The position numbers and the translations under genes are program-made. Below the pieces are notes generated by a model. That model saw nothing but the letters and a program-made list of their open reading frames with translations, was not told the DNA's origin and made no database searches. This document shows positions 14,501 through 28,358 of a stretch of DNA of 64,000 nt, one piece after another (positions within the stretch are counted from its first letter, which is position 1; each line of letters starts with the position of its first letter). The stretch comes from Pholis gunnellus (taxonomy: Eukaryota > Chordata > Actinopteri > Perciformes > Pholidae), in the NCBI GenBank assembly GCA_910591455.2, contig OU342808.1, forward strand, positions 17,439,121 through 17,503,120, read 5' to 3'.

Positions 14501-16719
14501 ACTCCGACTGTTTATTTGGCCAACTTCCCTGGTTAAAGAAATTCACTGAATAGTTTTTCATAAACACACAATGGCTGTCTCATGGAACTTAATGCATTTC
14601 GCAGGTATTGCCAGGACACAGCCTGTACAATCTGAATTGGCAAACTGTTTTTTTTTTTTTTACACTGCCAAAGAGGTCATATTGCACTTTTTCTCAACAA
14701 TACATCAAAGTGTTCACACTAGACAATCACCGATTGTTCCCAGGCTCAAACAAAGAAGAAACACAGCACTATGAAGGGGAATGAATGGGCTTCACATTCC
14801 ACTGATTCTCTACGAAGAGTAATACTACCGATACTTTCATGACTGACTTCATGCATGCTGCAAAGCAAAAAGTATTCACGGCCTATATGTGCAGCACACT
14901 TCTTAAATACAATGTCACTACTCCTGTACAAAACATATCTACATATTTCAGAACACATTTAATGCGATTGATATGAATGTATCCGAATTAAGACCTTAAA
15001 CCTCCGCAAGAATACACAAAGATGGGACACACGTGGGAATCTGAAGGTGCTGGGCAGAGGTTCGGGGGTTTCTCCAGCTGTTTCACCATTCATGCTTTAG
15101 AATCAACACGGGATCATGTGACCACAAAAGCCAGCGCACGATTACGACCTTTATTTAACTTGAAGGCATTGGGGGAAAATGTAGAGATGAATCCCTTTGA
15201 ATAAAATGTTTTCATATGTTCTGAGGTACGCCGTTCGGTCATAATGTTTAAATTTACTGGCCAAGTGGCCATGTTGGGTAGAGTGGCGGTTGGTGGAGCA
15301 GGGGTAGCATTAAGCACGGACAATATTATTTCCCCCCTATATCTTAGGGTCAGACAGCACCCATTTCTCATTTCACTGTCTTTGATTTAATAATGCGCCC
15401 ATACTCTGGAAAATGAGGAGCACGACTGATCGCTTTTTTACTTTTCTCTGAAGTTAGCTTGTCATCGCTCTCTCCCCTCTTTAACGGCCCTACCCAAACT
15501 TAAGTCCACCCTCTTCCCCCAGCCACTCTAAAATCCATCACCACACATCTCTGTCAGTGCCGGAGAGACTCGGGAGTCGGGTGCACTGAGTTGTCCACGC
15601 TCGCCCAAGCACCAGTGGACCTCCGATGGGGGAAATGCTTGGCTGCAGAGAAACCTGCACGAAATTAAATTCTTCACTTGGCTGAGTAGGGTGACTCGTC
15701 CTGGTCTGCCGGCCTGTTCCTTCATTATTCCTGGGCTGATAACTGACTGAACGGGATGTCTTGTCTGTTTAATGCCAGCTCAGCTGCTTCATGGGAGGAA
15801 CGGGCTTGTCACTCTCCGCTATAACACACTGTATTACCATCTCCACTTCATTTACTTGGCTCAGATTTCCTGCGCCCGTCAAGCCACCCCCCCCCCAAAG
15901 ACACTTGCAATTCACCACTGCTCAACCTTCTGCATCTTTTCGGAAACTATTCAAAATAACCTGTCTAAAATTTTCATTAAAATGTCATTTAGATGTCACA
16001 CCGGCGATTCAGATTGCAAACAATGCAGGTGACCTTAATTGTAGTTTTTCATACCCCTCCTAGAGTTCTGTGGATGGCAATCGGTTAGAATTTTCTTCAA
16101 TGTGCACCTTTTTATCGGCAGATGTAAAAACAAAAAAAAAAAATAATAACACTATCTTCTTGCCTTAAGTACAAAAACAAAACAATGACAAATACCCACT
16201 GACCACAAAAGAAATGCTAGCACAGAGGTTGCCGGTGCTGGAGCAGACAGTAGGCTTTGCTCCCCTGCATTTATGAGCATTGAGTTAAAGGTTTCTGCAT
16301 GAGGGCACCGCATGATTGAACGTTGTGATATGGAAACACAGGCAGGCAGCCACTGTCAAAGACACGGCTTGCACTTGACCCCGCAAGCACTCAGCCCCTG
16401 GCGCCCCCCAACCCACTTTAGCGGCTCGAGAAATGGCTTTCTCTTCTCAGCTTGCTGGCTTTTGTGGCGTTTGCCGAATTAGAATGAATATATCCGTTCG
16501 TAATGCGCTGGCGTATAGTATGCTTATCATAATTCACAGCCTTAATGCAGGCTTTTAAGTGCACGGTGGTGGTGTTGAGCCTTCGGTGCTCATTAAGGCT
16601 AATCAATGGCAAATGCTATTGTCTTATTGGCACACGGTCGCTTAACATCGAGCATCAAACATAATCGAAGGCTGGCTTTAGAGCAAAACCTTCTCAGAGA
16701 GAAAAGTAATAAGTGTTTG

Positions 16720-16781
<62 letters not shown>

Positions 16782-18383
16782 GAACAATATTTGGAAGTCA
16801 TTAAACATCCAACGCCCACTCCTTCTTTGTAACCACAAAGCCAATAGCATTGTTGGACAAAATGCTTTCCAATGTGACAATTGATTGCTGTTTGAGGTAG
16901 TTGTTGGTTGATTTCATAATTGGTATAATTTTTCACGAGTACATGAGTGTCATGCCATGATGGGCTTTAGAATCCTGGTAATGCAGTGGCCCGTAGTTCA
17001 ACCTTAAGATCAATAATGTATTAAAACCAAGAGCTTATTGAAATAATAGAAGGCTTTTTCTTCGCCCGGGAAGAAAGGCAAGGGAAAGAAAAATGCACCA
17101 AAGAGAAGCACTTGAGTCTACGCCAGGCCTTCACTGTGAAGTGCATTGTTTTCATGCCAGTGCTTTTACTCCCAAGAAATAAAAGGACAGCGAAAGTCTC
17201 CGTGATGTGAAAACTCTGGACTCCGTGTTATTGACATACAGTACAATGTGCGAGCAGCATAAAGCAGCACTTGGTAACTCAGAGTCCAAATGATCTGTGA
17301 ACACAAACTGTTCATTTCTTTTCTTATTCGCAAAGCAGCGAGCGAGTTGATGAAGTAAATGATCCCAGACCGGTTTCGCCCACACACAGGTCATTATTCG
17401 CAGAAGCCTGATCATTGTATAACATTTGGCAATTTGTGGCTCCCTGCTGCTGTATCTTCCTGTTGGATCTCCCCTGTTTTGACAGTGTTTGAGAGAGGAA
17501 CACTCTGTGAGGTGTCAGGTGAAGACTATATGTGACAGATTTGGAGGGGGGAAATCAAGAGAAGACAAACAGGCAGCTAAATGCCTGGGAAATGTCTCAG
17601 CACTCAGACAAAAGGCGATAAGTGCTGTTGACGTGGACATGACAAGCTAGCAACAGTAAACCTCAGGACACGCAGTCCCACCGGAGGCCCAGGAGTGGAC
17701 ACAATTCCCGATGACTGCTGAAAGAGCTTAACAGCTCTTATGAAGTGAATTAACAAGAAGCTGGAAGGCCCCCCCTGCCCCCCCCCCCCCCCCCCTCTCA
17801 CCACACACACCCAACTTCAACCACCCCCTGCCTTTCTACTGTAAGCTCTTTGATGTTTCCTTGTTTCTCCCCGACAGTCAGCTTTGGTTTTGATCAAGGT
17901 TTGATTTCTGGTGACATATTTGATACATATTATGAAAGCAATACATGCCCTGATAGAGAGGCAGGAGTGTCTCTCAACTGTAACTGTTGCAGAGCGGGAT
18001 GCCGAACAGGGCAATGACAGAAGTACATCTCCTTTTCCACATTGGCGGCAAAAAAAAAGAAGAAGATCCGTCCCTCAGAAGTCATACAAGTAAAATGAAT
18101 GTGTAAAGTTTCCTCACACTGGTGTTGATTTCTTTTCAAAGTGCTTATGGCTGTACACTGTCATGAGAGTCTGACAGAAAAAAGGGAATATTGTGCTTTT
18201 ATTTCAGGAACATCAGAGGACCTGGCTTTTCTATTGCAAACACTGAGTACAATGCCATCACTTTCACACACAAGATATAAAGATAAGCCTTTATTAAGTT
18301 GCCCACATCAATGTCATATCAATAAAGAGAGAAATATGTCATCAAAGTAAATATATTTTATTTAATATGCCTACAGTATATTT
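8546..18383. other. non-coding intergenic stretch
   Basis: I see no gene in this 9.8 kb. Visible content is a (CA)n tract at 12753-12772, a long (GA)n tract at 16725-16779, C runs at 17769-17795, a full cAMP-response-element palindrome near 10863-10872, and A/T runs. The open frames are shadows of simple repeats or chance. Confidence 0.55.
16725..16779. repeat. (GA)n microsatellite
   Basis: About 27 uninterrupted GA units. They create false Glu-Arg or Leu-Ser repeats in translated frames on both strands. Confidence 0.97.
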
Positions 18384-18760
18384 CAGTGGTTGATATTGAG
18401 CCACTACGTTTACTCAAGTACTGAAGTATACTTTTGAGGTACTTGTAGCATACTGTACATCAGTATTTCCATTTTATGCTTTTTTATGTTCTAGTTTTTA
18501 TTATTCTACTTTGCTACATTTACTTTTTTGTTACTCATATTTATTTGACAGTCATCACAAATTACTTTACCAACTACAACATTCAATTCCAGATGAGTTA
18601 ATGCTTCAGTGATGATGATCTAAATGGTCTAAATGTACAATTTAATAAAACTATGGCACAAGAATTTCTGCTGTATAATAAGTACATGTTCTGACACTAC
18701 GTAAGTACATTTTACATGTAGAATAGAGCTTTTTAACACTGGTATTGCAGCAGAAACAAA
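18384..18760 (-). mobile_element. degenerate fish MITE-like repeat, copy 2 (inverted relative to copy 1)
   Basis: The segment begins CAGTGGTTGATATTGAGCCA and continues TTTACTCAAGTACTGAAGTA, TTTTGAGGTACTTGTA and TATTTCCATTTTATGC. It ends near TTTAACACTGGTATTGCAG, which is the reverse complement of the copy 1 type end. The order matches a near full-length, decayed member of the same teleost element family. No open frame of note. Confidence 0.6.
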
Positions 18761-19843
18761 CTGCTAACACAGCACTGACATACTATCACCTTTTAAGTCG
18801 TTTTATAATTTAAAAAAAATAATTTCTCCTGAAGGAAATACTTGGCTCTTTAGCTGTTGAATGCTCTACCATGTCTACTAGCTAGTAGATGATTACTGTG
18901 TCTCCTGTTTTCTGCAAGCGTAACTCAGATTTTAGAGCTTTTCTGCGGCCCAAAACGTTGAAATGAAAGCAGCGAGAGTGAACAAAAACAATAAGTTGAG
19001 GTCCAGAAAACCCAAACAATGAGCACCAATACGCTGCAATGCTCAATGTGGCCAAGGGGAACCGACTCATGTGATAATCCTGCGAGTGACTTCTGTCACA
19101 TTCAAGTGTTCATTTGAGCCATTGCTAATACAAAATAATGATTATAGCATTGTTAAGTAACGAATGAGAATACCTCCTCCACCACTACTAGTTTCTGAGA
19201 TAACACAAGCACTATATGGCTAACGGTAGATACAGCTTGCCCAATCTGGGAGCATCCCAGTGTCTTTTCAATAACACCCACATCATACAACATTGGCCTC
19301 AGACGCCACCGCTCCATCCAGTTGTATTCATACCTAAAATAAAAAAAGCGGATGCACACGCCGGTTTGAAATGTCTGCCCAGAAATGTTTGGCGAATCAA
19401 AATTGGGATAAAAACATTTGAATTACAGAACACAACTGTGATGTCTGCCCTCCTGGACTGCCAGATCATGAATATATATTGCATTATGAAGATGTGATGA
19501 CATTTAGAGCAATCACATTTAACCCTCTCCTCTTGTGCCTCTGTTTCTCCTCTCTCCGCTAATGCATTTTGCAGCAAGGGATGCATCTTAAAAGATTCAG
19601 GGAGAAATGTCAGCCAAGGCAGACACTGCTTGAGAGCTGGGGTCATTTCAGACTGGTTTCTGAATTCTGGAGAGCACACATACACACACAAAGGTGCTCT
19701 GTCTTTCACTCCCCCAATCCCCCAATCCCCCCTTTTTTTTCCTTTTCCATTCTGCCTCAGCCCCTTTCCACACTGAATATTTCTGTTGGTTTACCCTTGT
19801 CCATGTGACTGTGTTGCAGGTAGCAAAGACGCACCACCGCACG

Positions 19844-19927
19844 CGAGAGAGAGAGAGAGAGAGAGGGGGGGGGAGAGAGAGAGAGAGAGGGAGAGAGAGA
19901 GGGAGAGAGAGGGAGAGAGAGAGAGGG
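19844..19927. repeat. compound (GA)n / G-rich microsatellite
   Basis: About 84 bases of GA units interrupted by G runs. The purine strand is the plus strand, as in the tract at 16725. Confidence 0.97.
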
Positions 19928-20599
19928 AGGCTTGACCAGTTGGGCGCTGTCTCCCACCTCATTACCAGATGCAAATGAAACGGGTACACATGTTTAATAT
20001 TTAGTGGCAGCAGAAATGTCAGTCTGGCACAAGATGGAATTAAACAGCACTGTCAGCGTAAGTGAACTCAAGGCTTTCTCAGCTATTTCACTTCATATTG
20101 AGTTACTGTCACAATTTATTTCACAGCGGCGGGACGACTAGTGTGAAAATGTTCTGTGATGCCTTTAAGGATGGAAGGGGAATCAAGGAAGAAGTGTGAA
20201 GGGTATTGTTCAGATGAGGCTTTGTATTTATTTCTGAGCTCTGTGACAAAGCTTTATTGTCTTAACAAAGCCCCACTATTCATTAGGACTCTTTTTTAGA
20301 TTATGGTTCTGTTTCATTGGCTAGTGTACTGATGAAACACAAAAGTGAGAGCTGGCAAACTCACAATATTATTAATATGCACATTGAACTACTGAGCCAC
20401 AGACCTCCCAAGAGAAGGCTTTGGTTTAACTAATCCTGATGATCCTTACCCATTTCAAATGTGTCATCCAGGCCACACCAAGAAGCCATGAAGGATTTAA
20501 AGCAATGTGGCTTTGCCTGCTGCTAGCAGGGACGTAATATTTATAATAGCTCAAAGAAACATCACACGCTCACAATATGTGGAATATGTTTGCAAAAAA

Positions 20600-21480
20600 A
20601 AAAAGAAATTGCACTCTTTGCACTCTTGTCAGCACACACCGATGCATATTATCAGATTCCGGGCTAAAGCAAGTTAATGTTCATTCTAATCAGCATGGCA
20701 GATAACACCGGGACCCACGGGGACCTAATTAAAGATACTGTACATGAGAGGTTTATCTTCGCAGCTGTGGTGAAAGTCCCCGCGTTGGTTGTTCGTGGCA
20801 AAGAGGCAGGAAGTAGAATTAAGTTCGGTTGTTATTTCATGTAAGAGCAATGTTTTTGACTGATGCGTCTTAAAGTGATTCTTCTTGCGTCGTGTCATAT
20901 TTAAAGGGCTTAGTGAGAGGTGGGATGAGGGTGGGCGTGGTCAGATCAGAGAGAAAAGGGGACCTTGGAAAAAGTTGTGTTTTTAATTAATTGAAAGCAT
21001 TATCATACAATATTGTATGAGTGAATGGCAAATGAAAAAAGTTTTCCCGTGGACAGGCAGTCAATGAACTCCCACTGCCTTCTACAAAAAAGAGAAGTGT
21101 TTCATTATTCCAAGGTGAGGGCTTTAAAACAGCATTTTAAATGTTACCCCGCTGTTCAAGATCATGAAAACCTTTAATTTCATGCAAATGAACCGCAAGG
21201 AGCATGGAGCTTAATGTAAACGAATGCTTCTTTTGTACTGCTGTAGGAGTGAGCTGGAGAGAGAGAGAGGCCTGGATGAAAATTCCGAAGGATTCTTTAA
21301 TTGCTATCTGAAATTATGTAAATCCCTCTGCTAGGCTGAGTGCAATTATCCAGCGCCTCTCGCTGCCAGCTTTACTAATGTCTAACAAAATATCGGTGGC
21401 TGACATTTAGACGTGGTAATGCAAATGAGAATTAATTTTTCTTCCAAGACAAAGGGCAGTGGAAAGATCACACCATTTTA
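20600..21480. promoter_or_regulatory. candidate conserved non-coding cluster
   Basis: The block carries two perfect POU octamers ATGCAAAT (21182-21189 and 21419-21426) and TAATTA cores at 20726-20731 and about 20984-20989. It also has several further TTAAT sites, and few simple repeats. This density of homeodomain and POU sites is what developmental enhancers in gene deserts look like. Conservation is not tested. Confidence 0.32.
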
Positions 21481-24400
21481 TACAATAAAGGCTGGAAAAA
21501 GTAGGGTTTGCAAGATGAAAAAAAAAAAACGTTGATCAAGAAATGAGCCAAGCATTGAAGCCCATTTAATATCAGTGCAGCATGGTACCGAATAAGATTA
21601 TTTTCCCCATTCTGCACTATTAATCTATTTCTATTGCCACAGAGAGGCATGCTGCAAGCAGTAGACATTCATTTAGGGTTGGAATTAATTGCAGAGTGCG
21701 CCTCATTTCTTAGTAATGATATGGGGAACCCTCCCTGCTCCCCATTGTTAGAACACGTTCCTGCCTTGGCTGTGATGTTGGACTGTTTGGGTCACATTTT
21801 TCCATTTATCTCCCCAGGTACAGAGATGGATGTGGGCCAGGCACTGCAGCCTGGTGAGACTCCCCCGTGTGCAGCTCAGAACACCTGTCCCGCTGTGCGT
21901 CGGCACCCCCAATCTTTACCGGGCCAAGGAGGAGCACCGTCTCTCTCCATAACACTTTCCCCAACCCGTTATCTCCCGGGACACCCAAAGGAGCAAGATG
22001 AGGAGGAACCAAAGGGGCCGATGTTAACGGGGAGATCTGCCGCCCCCAAAACTGCATTTCTTAAAACCAGAAATCAAATTACAACCTGCTGACGTGGAGA
22101 AAAAACTGGCTATTAATATTTCAGTATGGATACTGTGTGCAAAAACCCCCCCCAGCTGTGAGAGAATTCTCAGATTCAGGGAAAAAAACAGTATGATACA
22201 CCAACAAGTGCCCGTCTACAGCGCTTCTACCACACCAGCATGTTCTAACAAAGCCACTAATGTGCGAGCAAAAACAAAAGCAGACAGATGACGCACACTT
22301 GGAGTCAGTGGTAACCAGGTTACGTCTTGTGAGGCTGCTGTGGGATGAACAGCCTTTACTATTGTAATCTCTAATGTCGCTGTTCAAAGAAAACCACGTA
22401 CCAGGCAGAATCTACTAATGTGATGGTATGGAATTTTACGTACAATAACATAAAATAGATTAGCTGAACAATGATGTGTCACAGAGCTAACATAGACGGC
22501 TGTTTTCTTAGCTCATGAAGAGTTGACATTTCAGTTACATAGCAGCCACTACCAGCTAACTTTGGGCGATGAACCACATGTTAACAGCGAAAACATCTGC
22601 AATTCTGCTGTTGTGTTTGTTAGAAAAAACAATCATCAAACACTTGACTTCCATAATTCACTTCATTCCCCAAATTCACATCAGCTAACAGACAATCAGT
22701 ATTTTTTTGTTTCCTATGATGTCAATGGCATTGCATAATGTGTCAAACTTTTGATGTACACATGTTTAGATTTCCTAAATTATATTCAAATGGGTTGTAA
22801 TCAGTCTGTTTCACATAGAGGAGAAATCATCACAGGTCGCTTTGTAAATTCACCGCACAGGACCTTTATTTAGTTTCAGAGATGGCCTGTCGAATCGGAA
22901 GCGTTATCGTGCATGCTTATGCTATCTCGCGTTCTCCACCTACTGCTAATGCGCTGCATTTGTAGGTATTTACTATTGTATATAACCCCCGCAGCACCTC
23001 ACATCACCCTCCTTCTTCTCCTCGTCTCCAGCTCTCTAACCTCCATCTTCCCCTGCCCCTCCACCACCTGTACATCCATCAGAGAGCTGTCATGGTAGAG
23101 GGGCTTCAATGCTCCTTCCTGATGCGGCCATCAAGGGCCCTCCATCTAACACAAGCCGACACATCATAATAACAGTAAGAGGCCTTTCCTGTCCAGTGTC
23201 ATGCTTGGAGAGATTAGTTCCCCTCCACAAAACCCAGGTAATTTGCTTTTGCTGAAACACATTTGTAGATCGTATTCTTTCAGGTTAACTAGTTCATGAG
23301 AGGAGATGAGACACTTGCTGCACAGTGTTTGCTTCTTTCTGCCATTATTCCCCTCAGCTGTTTTAAGTACAAACCAAGCAGCTTTTCTTGCATCTACATG
23401 GTGCGTGTCCGTGCTCAGGTGAATGCCTATATGTATCGCTTTAGCAGCTTGAAATTCAAGAATTCTATTATACATTTTTACTCTACATACAGCACATGCA
23501 TATTATATTAGGGTGCATCAGCATTGATCAGTCAGTACATGTGCACTCACTTTTCCAAACATCCCCAGGATGAAAAATGTAATTATGATACCCAGATATT
23601 GTTAATGGGTTTACATGATGAACTTAGCAATACCTGATACCTGTTTTACTTTTTCAATAAGTCAATAAAGCATATTTGTTATTATTTTCATACAGCATAG
23701 GTGAGTTACAGATGGGTAAGGGTTTGAATATGTCACTCACTTAATGTGACATTAATCCATCTATAACGCTGATGTAAAGATGGTCAACTATCAAATTTGG
23801 CCTGGGGCTTTAAAAAAATATGTATTTATACTAATACTAATAATACATAATTTTCTAAAAAAAGCAGAGAGGAAAAACTAAAAGTCTTTGCGCAGAAGTT
23901 AATTTAGTTCTTTATTAATCACAGAGGGCTGCTCTAAATCCCCTCTGTGTATGAATGGGCTGTGCTCTATGTCTTCTCACATTTGCTGCATGATCATATT
24001 TCATAAACACTGCATTTGAATTTTTATGTACAGAGTATGCAATATTCATGATAAACTGAATATGTAAATAGGTAACCTTTATTTATGAGTCCCTGCCAGA
24101 CTCGTACTCTTAAGTATTACTTTGGATGATAAGATGGATGGACATAAATTGTTAGTTAGGGGAATACTTGTGTGGCCATGGGAATGATTGATAATTAACA
24201 GCTTAATCTATAGAGGTTGGAGGTCATAATTCTCCTGCTTTCTTCTGACTTTTTATTTAAGGCTGAAAGAATAAATGATCGTATTTGTAATTTTAAACAA
24301 TGGCCAAAAAAAATCTACTTCCCCTGAAACAGAGACAGAAGGATGTGCTTTTATGCTGCTGGCTGACTTCCATTAGGATGCATAGTACTGCTGTTCAGAG

Positions 24401-26355
24401 CTGAGAATATCTACACATTTATTTGAATGAATCACCCATGAAAGGGCCCAAAACTAGTCAAGTCTGTATCTTTTAGTCACACATTTAATCCTAATGCTAC
24501 ATTCCATTCCATTTCCAGCCTGTAAGTGCCTTGGAATTACCCATCCCATCCTGAAGGAGTCCTTTTTCTTATTGTTTAGAGAGTGGTTAGCATGCCGGGG
24601 ATGCTCCAAATACGATTTTACATCCACTTATGGAAATCCATTGTTCCTTGAACATTTCCACATACAGACCAATATATGCTTTTCTAAGAGGTCTAAGACC
24701 TCAATTACATCAAAGGCAGTTTGTCCTGCTGCTGGGCTGCCGGCTAAAGGGCTTAAACAACTGTGTCAATGCTACCCCCTTGTGACCGCACTGCAGCAGA
24801 AGCATTTCCTAACAGCCATCTCTCATTGTGAGAAATACTGGAGAAATGGTTCACTTCAAAAACAAAAATAAACATTTTAAACATTGTGAAATATCCACAA
24901 AAAAAAAGGAATTATACAAAGGAAACATTTTCAACATTGCAATGTTGCACTAATGGCCATTGTTCTGCATGTGTTTCTGTGTAACACACCTTTATCACAA
25001 TGGAGTCTGTGTGGTACGACTTGTTTTGAAGGGCAATTGTCTTACGTCCTCGCTGTAGTTTGAACTATGAAGCAGTGAATAATAAAGATTAAAAGAAAGT
25101 CTGAGGGATTCTATTTGCACAATGGAATTGAAATGTGTCATCACAGCACCGATTGCATTTGTAGCTCCCAGATCCCTTTCATTAAAACCAAAAGACGTCT
25201 AAGAAAGTTGCTATGCTGACGTGCAGACAGATGTGCATGTCAGAGGCATGAGAGAGAATATTTTGGAGGGCACTCCTCCTGCTGTCCTAGCCCAGGCAAG
25301 AGAAAAGCATGCAGTCTTTTATTGTATGGACTTGAAAAGAAATAATTAGACACACAGATATATAATTCTGCAAAGCTGTATGGCTCACTTGTCACATGTG
25401 GCAGGAAGAAAAAAGGGGGCTGAATTCTCTGAAGTGCAGTTTGCCATAGGCCGCCACTTTTATTTCCCCAAGTTTGCTCTACCTTCAAAGACACAGGGAA
25501 GTTGGAGTGCTCCGGTTTTTATTCTTTGTTATTGCAGTAGAGTCTTGGGAAGCAGGAAAAGGGAAATATTAGACAAATATTGATATTTTATTTGAAAATT
25601 AGGTACATTAAAAAATTGTTGAATTGAAACCTGAGGCTATTGTTTAGCAGCTAGCTACAAAGTGCATATATGTATGTACAATAATAGCTTAAATCTGTTC
25701 CTTATAATATATATATAGGTGCACCAGCATTGTTTAAAAATATAACTACCGTGTTAAGCATAATCACGGCAATTTTCTATTACAAAATAAGATCCGAGTT
25801 GAGCATTTCTGAGAAGCAACCGAGATGACATTTTCCATCAACTTCACCAAAAAGTGGGAGGAAGTAGATCATCAATCACAAGAATGGATATGCCAATACC
25901 AATAAGCATCGACACTAGCCTGCTGAGACATTAGTGATCTAAAAGCAGGACCGGAGAAAAAAAACATTGGCATGTGTTCTTCCCCTTTAACTCCCAATTA
26001 AGGAATTATTATACTTTATATGTTTTTTTACAATTTCACTTTAAAATTGAGTAAAACAGCATGCAAAAAAACAGTAACATTTAAATGAAAGCCTCTACGA
26101 CTGCCCTGTTAAAACAGTCAAAGAGATGCATGTTGGGTCACACCACCTACAGTCTCTGCCCATAACTCACGGTGCTCCATTGAGGCCATATTAGGGGGGC
26201 TGCACTACGTCGACATCTCACACAGCCCCCCAGTTTAGGCCGTGTCAGTCACAGGACATGTGATTGCAGGAGTCCCCGCCTGCCCTCTCATTGACACCTC
26301 CCATTGACTTTCCTTCGCGCAGATCAGTGAGCCTAAACCATTTCATTCAGGGTGA

Positions 26356-26357
26356 CC

Positions 26358-26388
<31 letters not shown>

Positions 26389-26405
26389 ACACACACATAC
26401 ACACA
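26356..26405. repeat. C run joined to (CA)n microsatellite
   Basis: Nineteen C residues (26356-26374) run directly into about 12 CA units, with an interrupted end to 26405. Confidence 0.97.
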
Positions 26406-28020
26406 CATATGCTGGACAGGTTGATTTGTGCCTTGCTGGCAGGCTTCAACACAGCTATGACTTTTATCCACTTAAGTATGTATATTTTACCTGACTGCAT
26501 GGTTCCATCTCTCATTAATAGTCTGTGCACACTGGGAAGCATGGCTCCTAGCACCACGAATGAACAGTGTGCTATCAAAACAATGTTCACTTCAAAAGAA
26601 GAGAAATAGTGTTTGAATTATTTTCTTCTCTGACCTTAGGTCACATATATGTAAACATGTGACCTAATATCACGCTACAGCGCTGTTATTTATGTCATAT
26701 AATCATTTCAACTCCCTCAGGGTGCAGTCGGCACACGAACATGACCAAAATACATATTTAGATTTATTTGTCTGCAACTGTCCAATAAAACATATCCTTT
26801 GCATTTCCATCTCTGGGCTTTAGTCCCAGTGGGAGTTGCTGGCTGAGAAATGTTGTGCTTTCAAGCTTCAGGGAACAGCGATGTGAGCAATGTTCAGGGT
26901 GGAGAAAAAAAAGTGGTACGCTGCCTAAGTGTTGTACTATAAAGAGAGAAGAAGTAGGTTTTCACATTCCCAAAGCCTCCAAGGGTTTTAACTCTGCAGT
27001 GGAATGTGGGTGCAATCATCATACTCATCTCAGGAGAGACTAGAGCAGGCTCTCCACCACTCACTCAATCTTTTTGTCTCATTTTCCTTTTATTTCTCTG
27101 TCTGCCGCATCGTTTTCTGGCTTCTATTAGTTCGTCCGTCCTCTAATGCGCTCCCTCACTGAAACGACACATGTGAGCGGCATGTTTTTTTCTGTCAAGG
27201 GGGAAGCATTACGAAATACCCAAATGAGCCTTAGTTGCGTCTTTCCTGTTGGAGGGAATAAAATGTACAACTTTGTTATGAAACAAGTCGATAGTAAAAG
27301 AGGAATGAAACATTTTATGATGTGCTTGTGAAGAAAAGACAGAACGTCTTGATGAAAGCTGTGCCCTTCAGTGCATTGTGGATTTCATCCTCATGCCATC
27401 CACACATGTTTTAGGGTGTTTGTGGCAGGAGAGGCATCCCCTCTGTAACCAGAGTCATAAATGAATCACTATAAAAAGGGTTACTCAAGGGCTACATGGC
27501 TTTTACGTAATTGTGCGGTGGTGAAATGGGGTAGGGGCCTTTCCATAAAATTTCAATAAATTGTGCATTTTCTCAATGACTTGTTGCCCCGGTGAACAGC
27601 ACAGTGAGAATACCCGACTGGAGGAAATGGAGTGCAAAAGCTGGCAGAGGCCATGTCATTTTAACATGTGAACTGTTAAAAAGGTAGCAATGTGCTTTTA
27701 TAGTACGTGCATATTTAGGCTTATTTAAAATGGCATTAGGGGTCGTCTACATACAGGACATCTGTGTAAAGATTGACCGCTAAGTGCGCCTCACATTCAC
27801 AGAGCGTTCCAGAGCGAAATTAAAATCACCACCAGACGGCCATTCTCCCCGGAGCCTTTCTTATTTAACACGCCTTTAAGTAAAACACCAAGTTAAATGT
27901 GTTATAATATCATACATGTGTCGATTAAGTTCTTTCATTTAGCGCAGAAAACTCAAGCAAATTCAATTTCAATATATTCCCAGCACACTGGTGCTGACAC
28001 AGGTGAGCGAACAATAATAA

Positions 28021-28358
28021 TACCCCTTAAAGCCCCTTTACTTGAAGTATTTGTCCATGATATTTAATAAATCTGACTAAATAAGCAACAATCAAAGTTA
28101 ACTTTATTATTATAGTTAATAGTTTTAAGAGTCAAAAAGTCAGTTAATCTCCGGACGGAAGTGACATCACCTCTTTCTAACTGAGCCCCGCCCACTTCAA
28201 ACCACAGAGAAGAAGCTCGGACAAAAGCAGAAATCTCTCATGTTAAATAACGAAAACTATTCCAACTTCGGCTGGCCATTTTAACTTTATTTAGGGCCCC
28301 AACTAATGCATGACGAGGCTGATTGAGAAAATACGTGTTCGGGGCCTTTAAAGTTGCA
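28021..28358. mobile_element. MITE-like element with short inverted ends
   Basis: The left end CCCCTTAAAGCCCCTTTA (from 28023) and the right end GGGGCCTTTAAAG (28340-28352) are imperfect inverted repeats around a core of about 300 bases. The core includes CCCCGCCCACTTC and GACGGAAGTGACATCACC, a sequence type I recognise as repetitive in teleosts. There is no coding capacity. The family assignment is inferred from memory of such repeats. Confidence 0.45.

Larger units (their letters stand above)
18761..28020. other. non-coding intergenic stretch
   Basis: No gene is recognisable. It contains a compound (GA)n tract at 19844-19927, a C run joined to a (CA)n tract at 26356-26397, a nuclear-receptor-half-site hairpin at 26631-26667, and a candidate conserved block at 20600-21480. 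The longest open frame (21634-22092, 152 codons) shows no domain and probably reflects a GC-richer patch. Confidence 0.5.

Noticed and set aside
16599..16936. Open frames rich in Glu-Arg or Leu-Ser repeats
   Set aside because: They are translations of the (GA)n microsatellite on both strands.
21634..22092. 152-codon plus-strand open frame with a possible acceptor and donor inside (near 21818 and 21853)
   Set aside because: The proline-rich translation matches no family, and the internal splice-like sites would define an exon of only about 33 bases. Probably a GC-richer non-coding patch.
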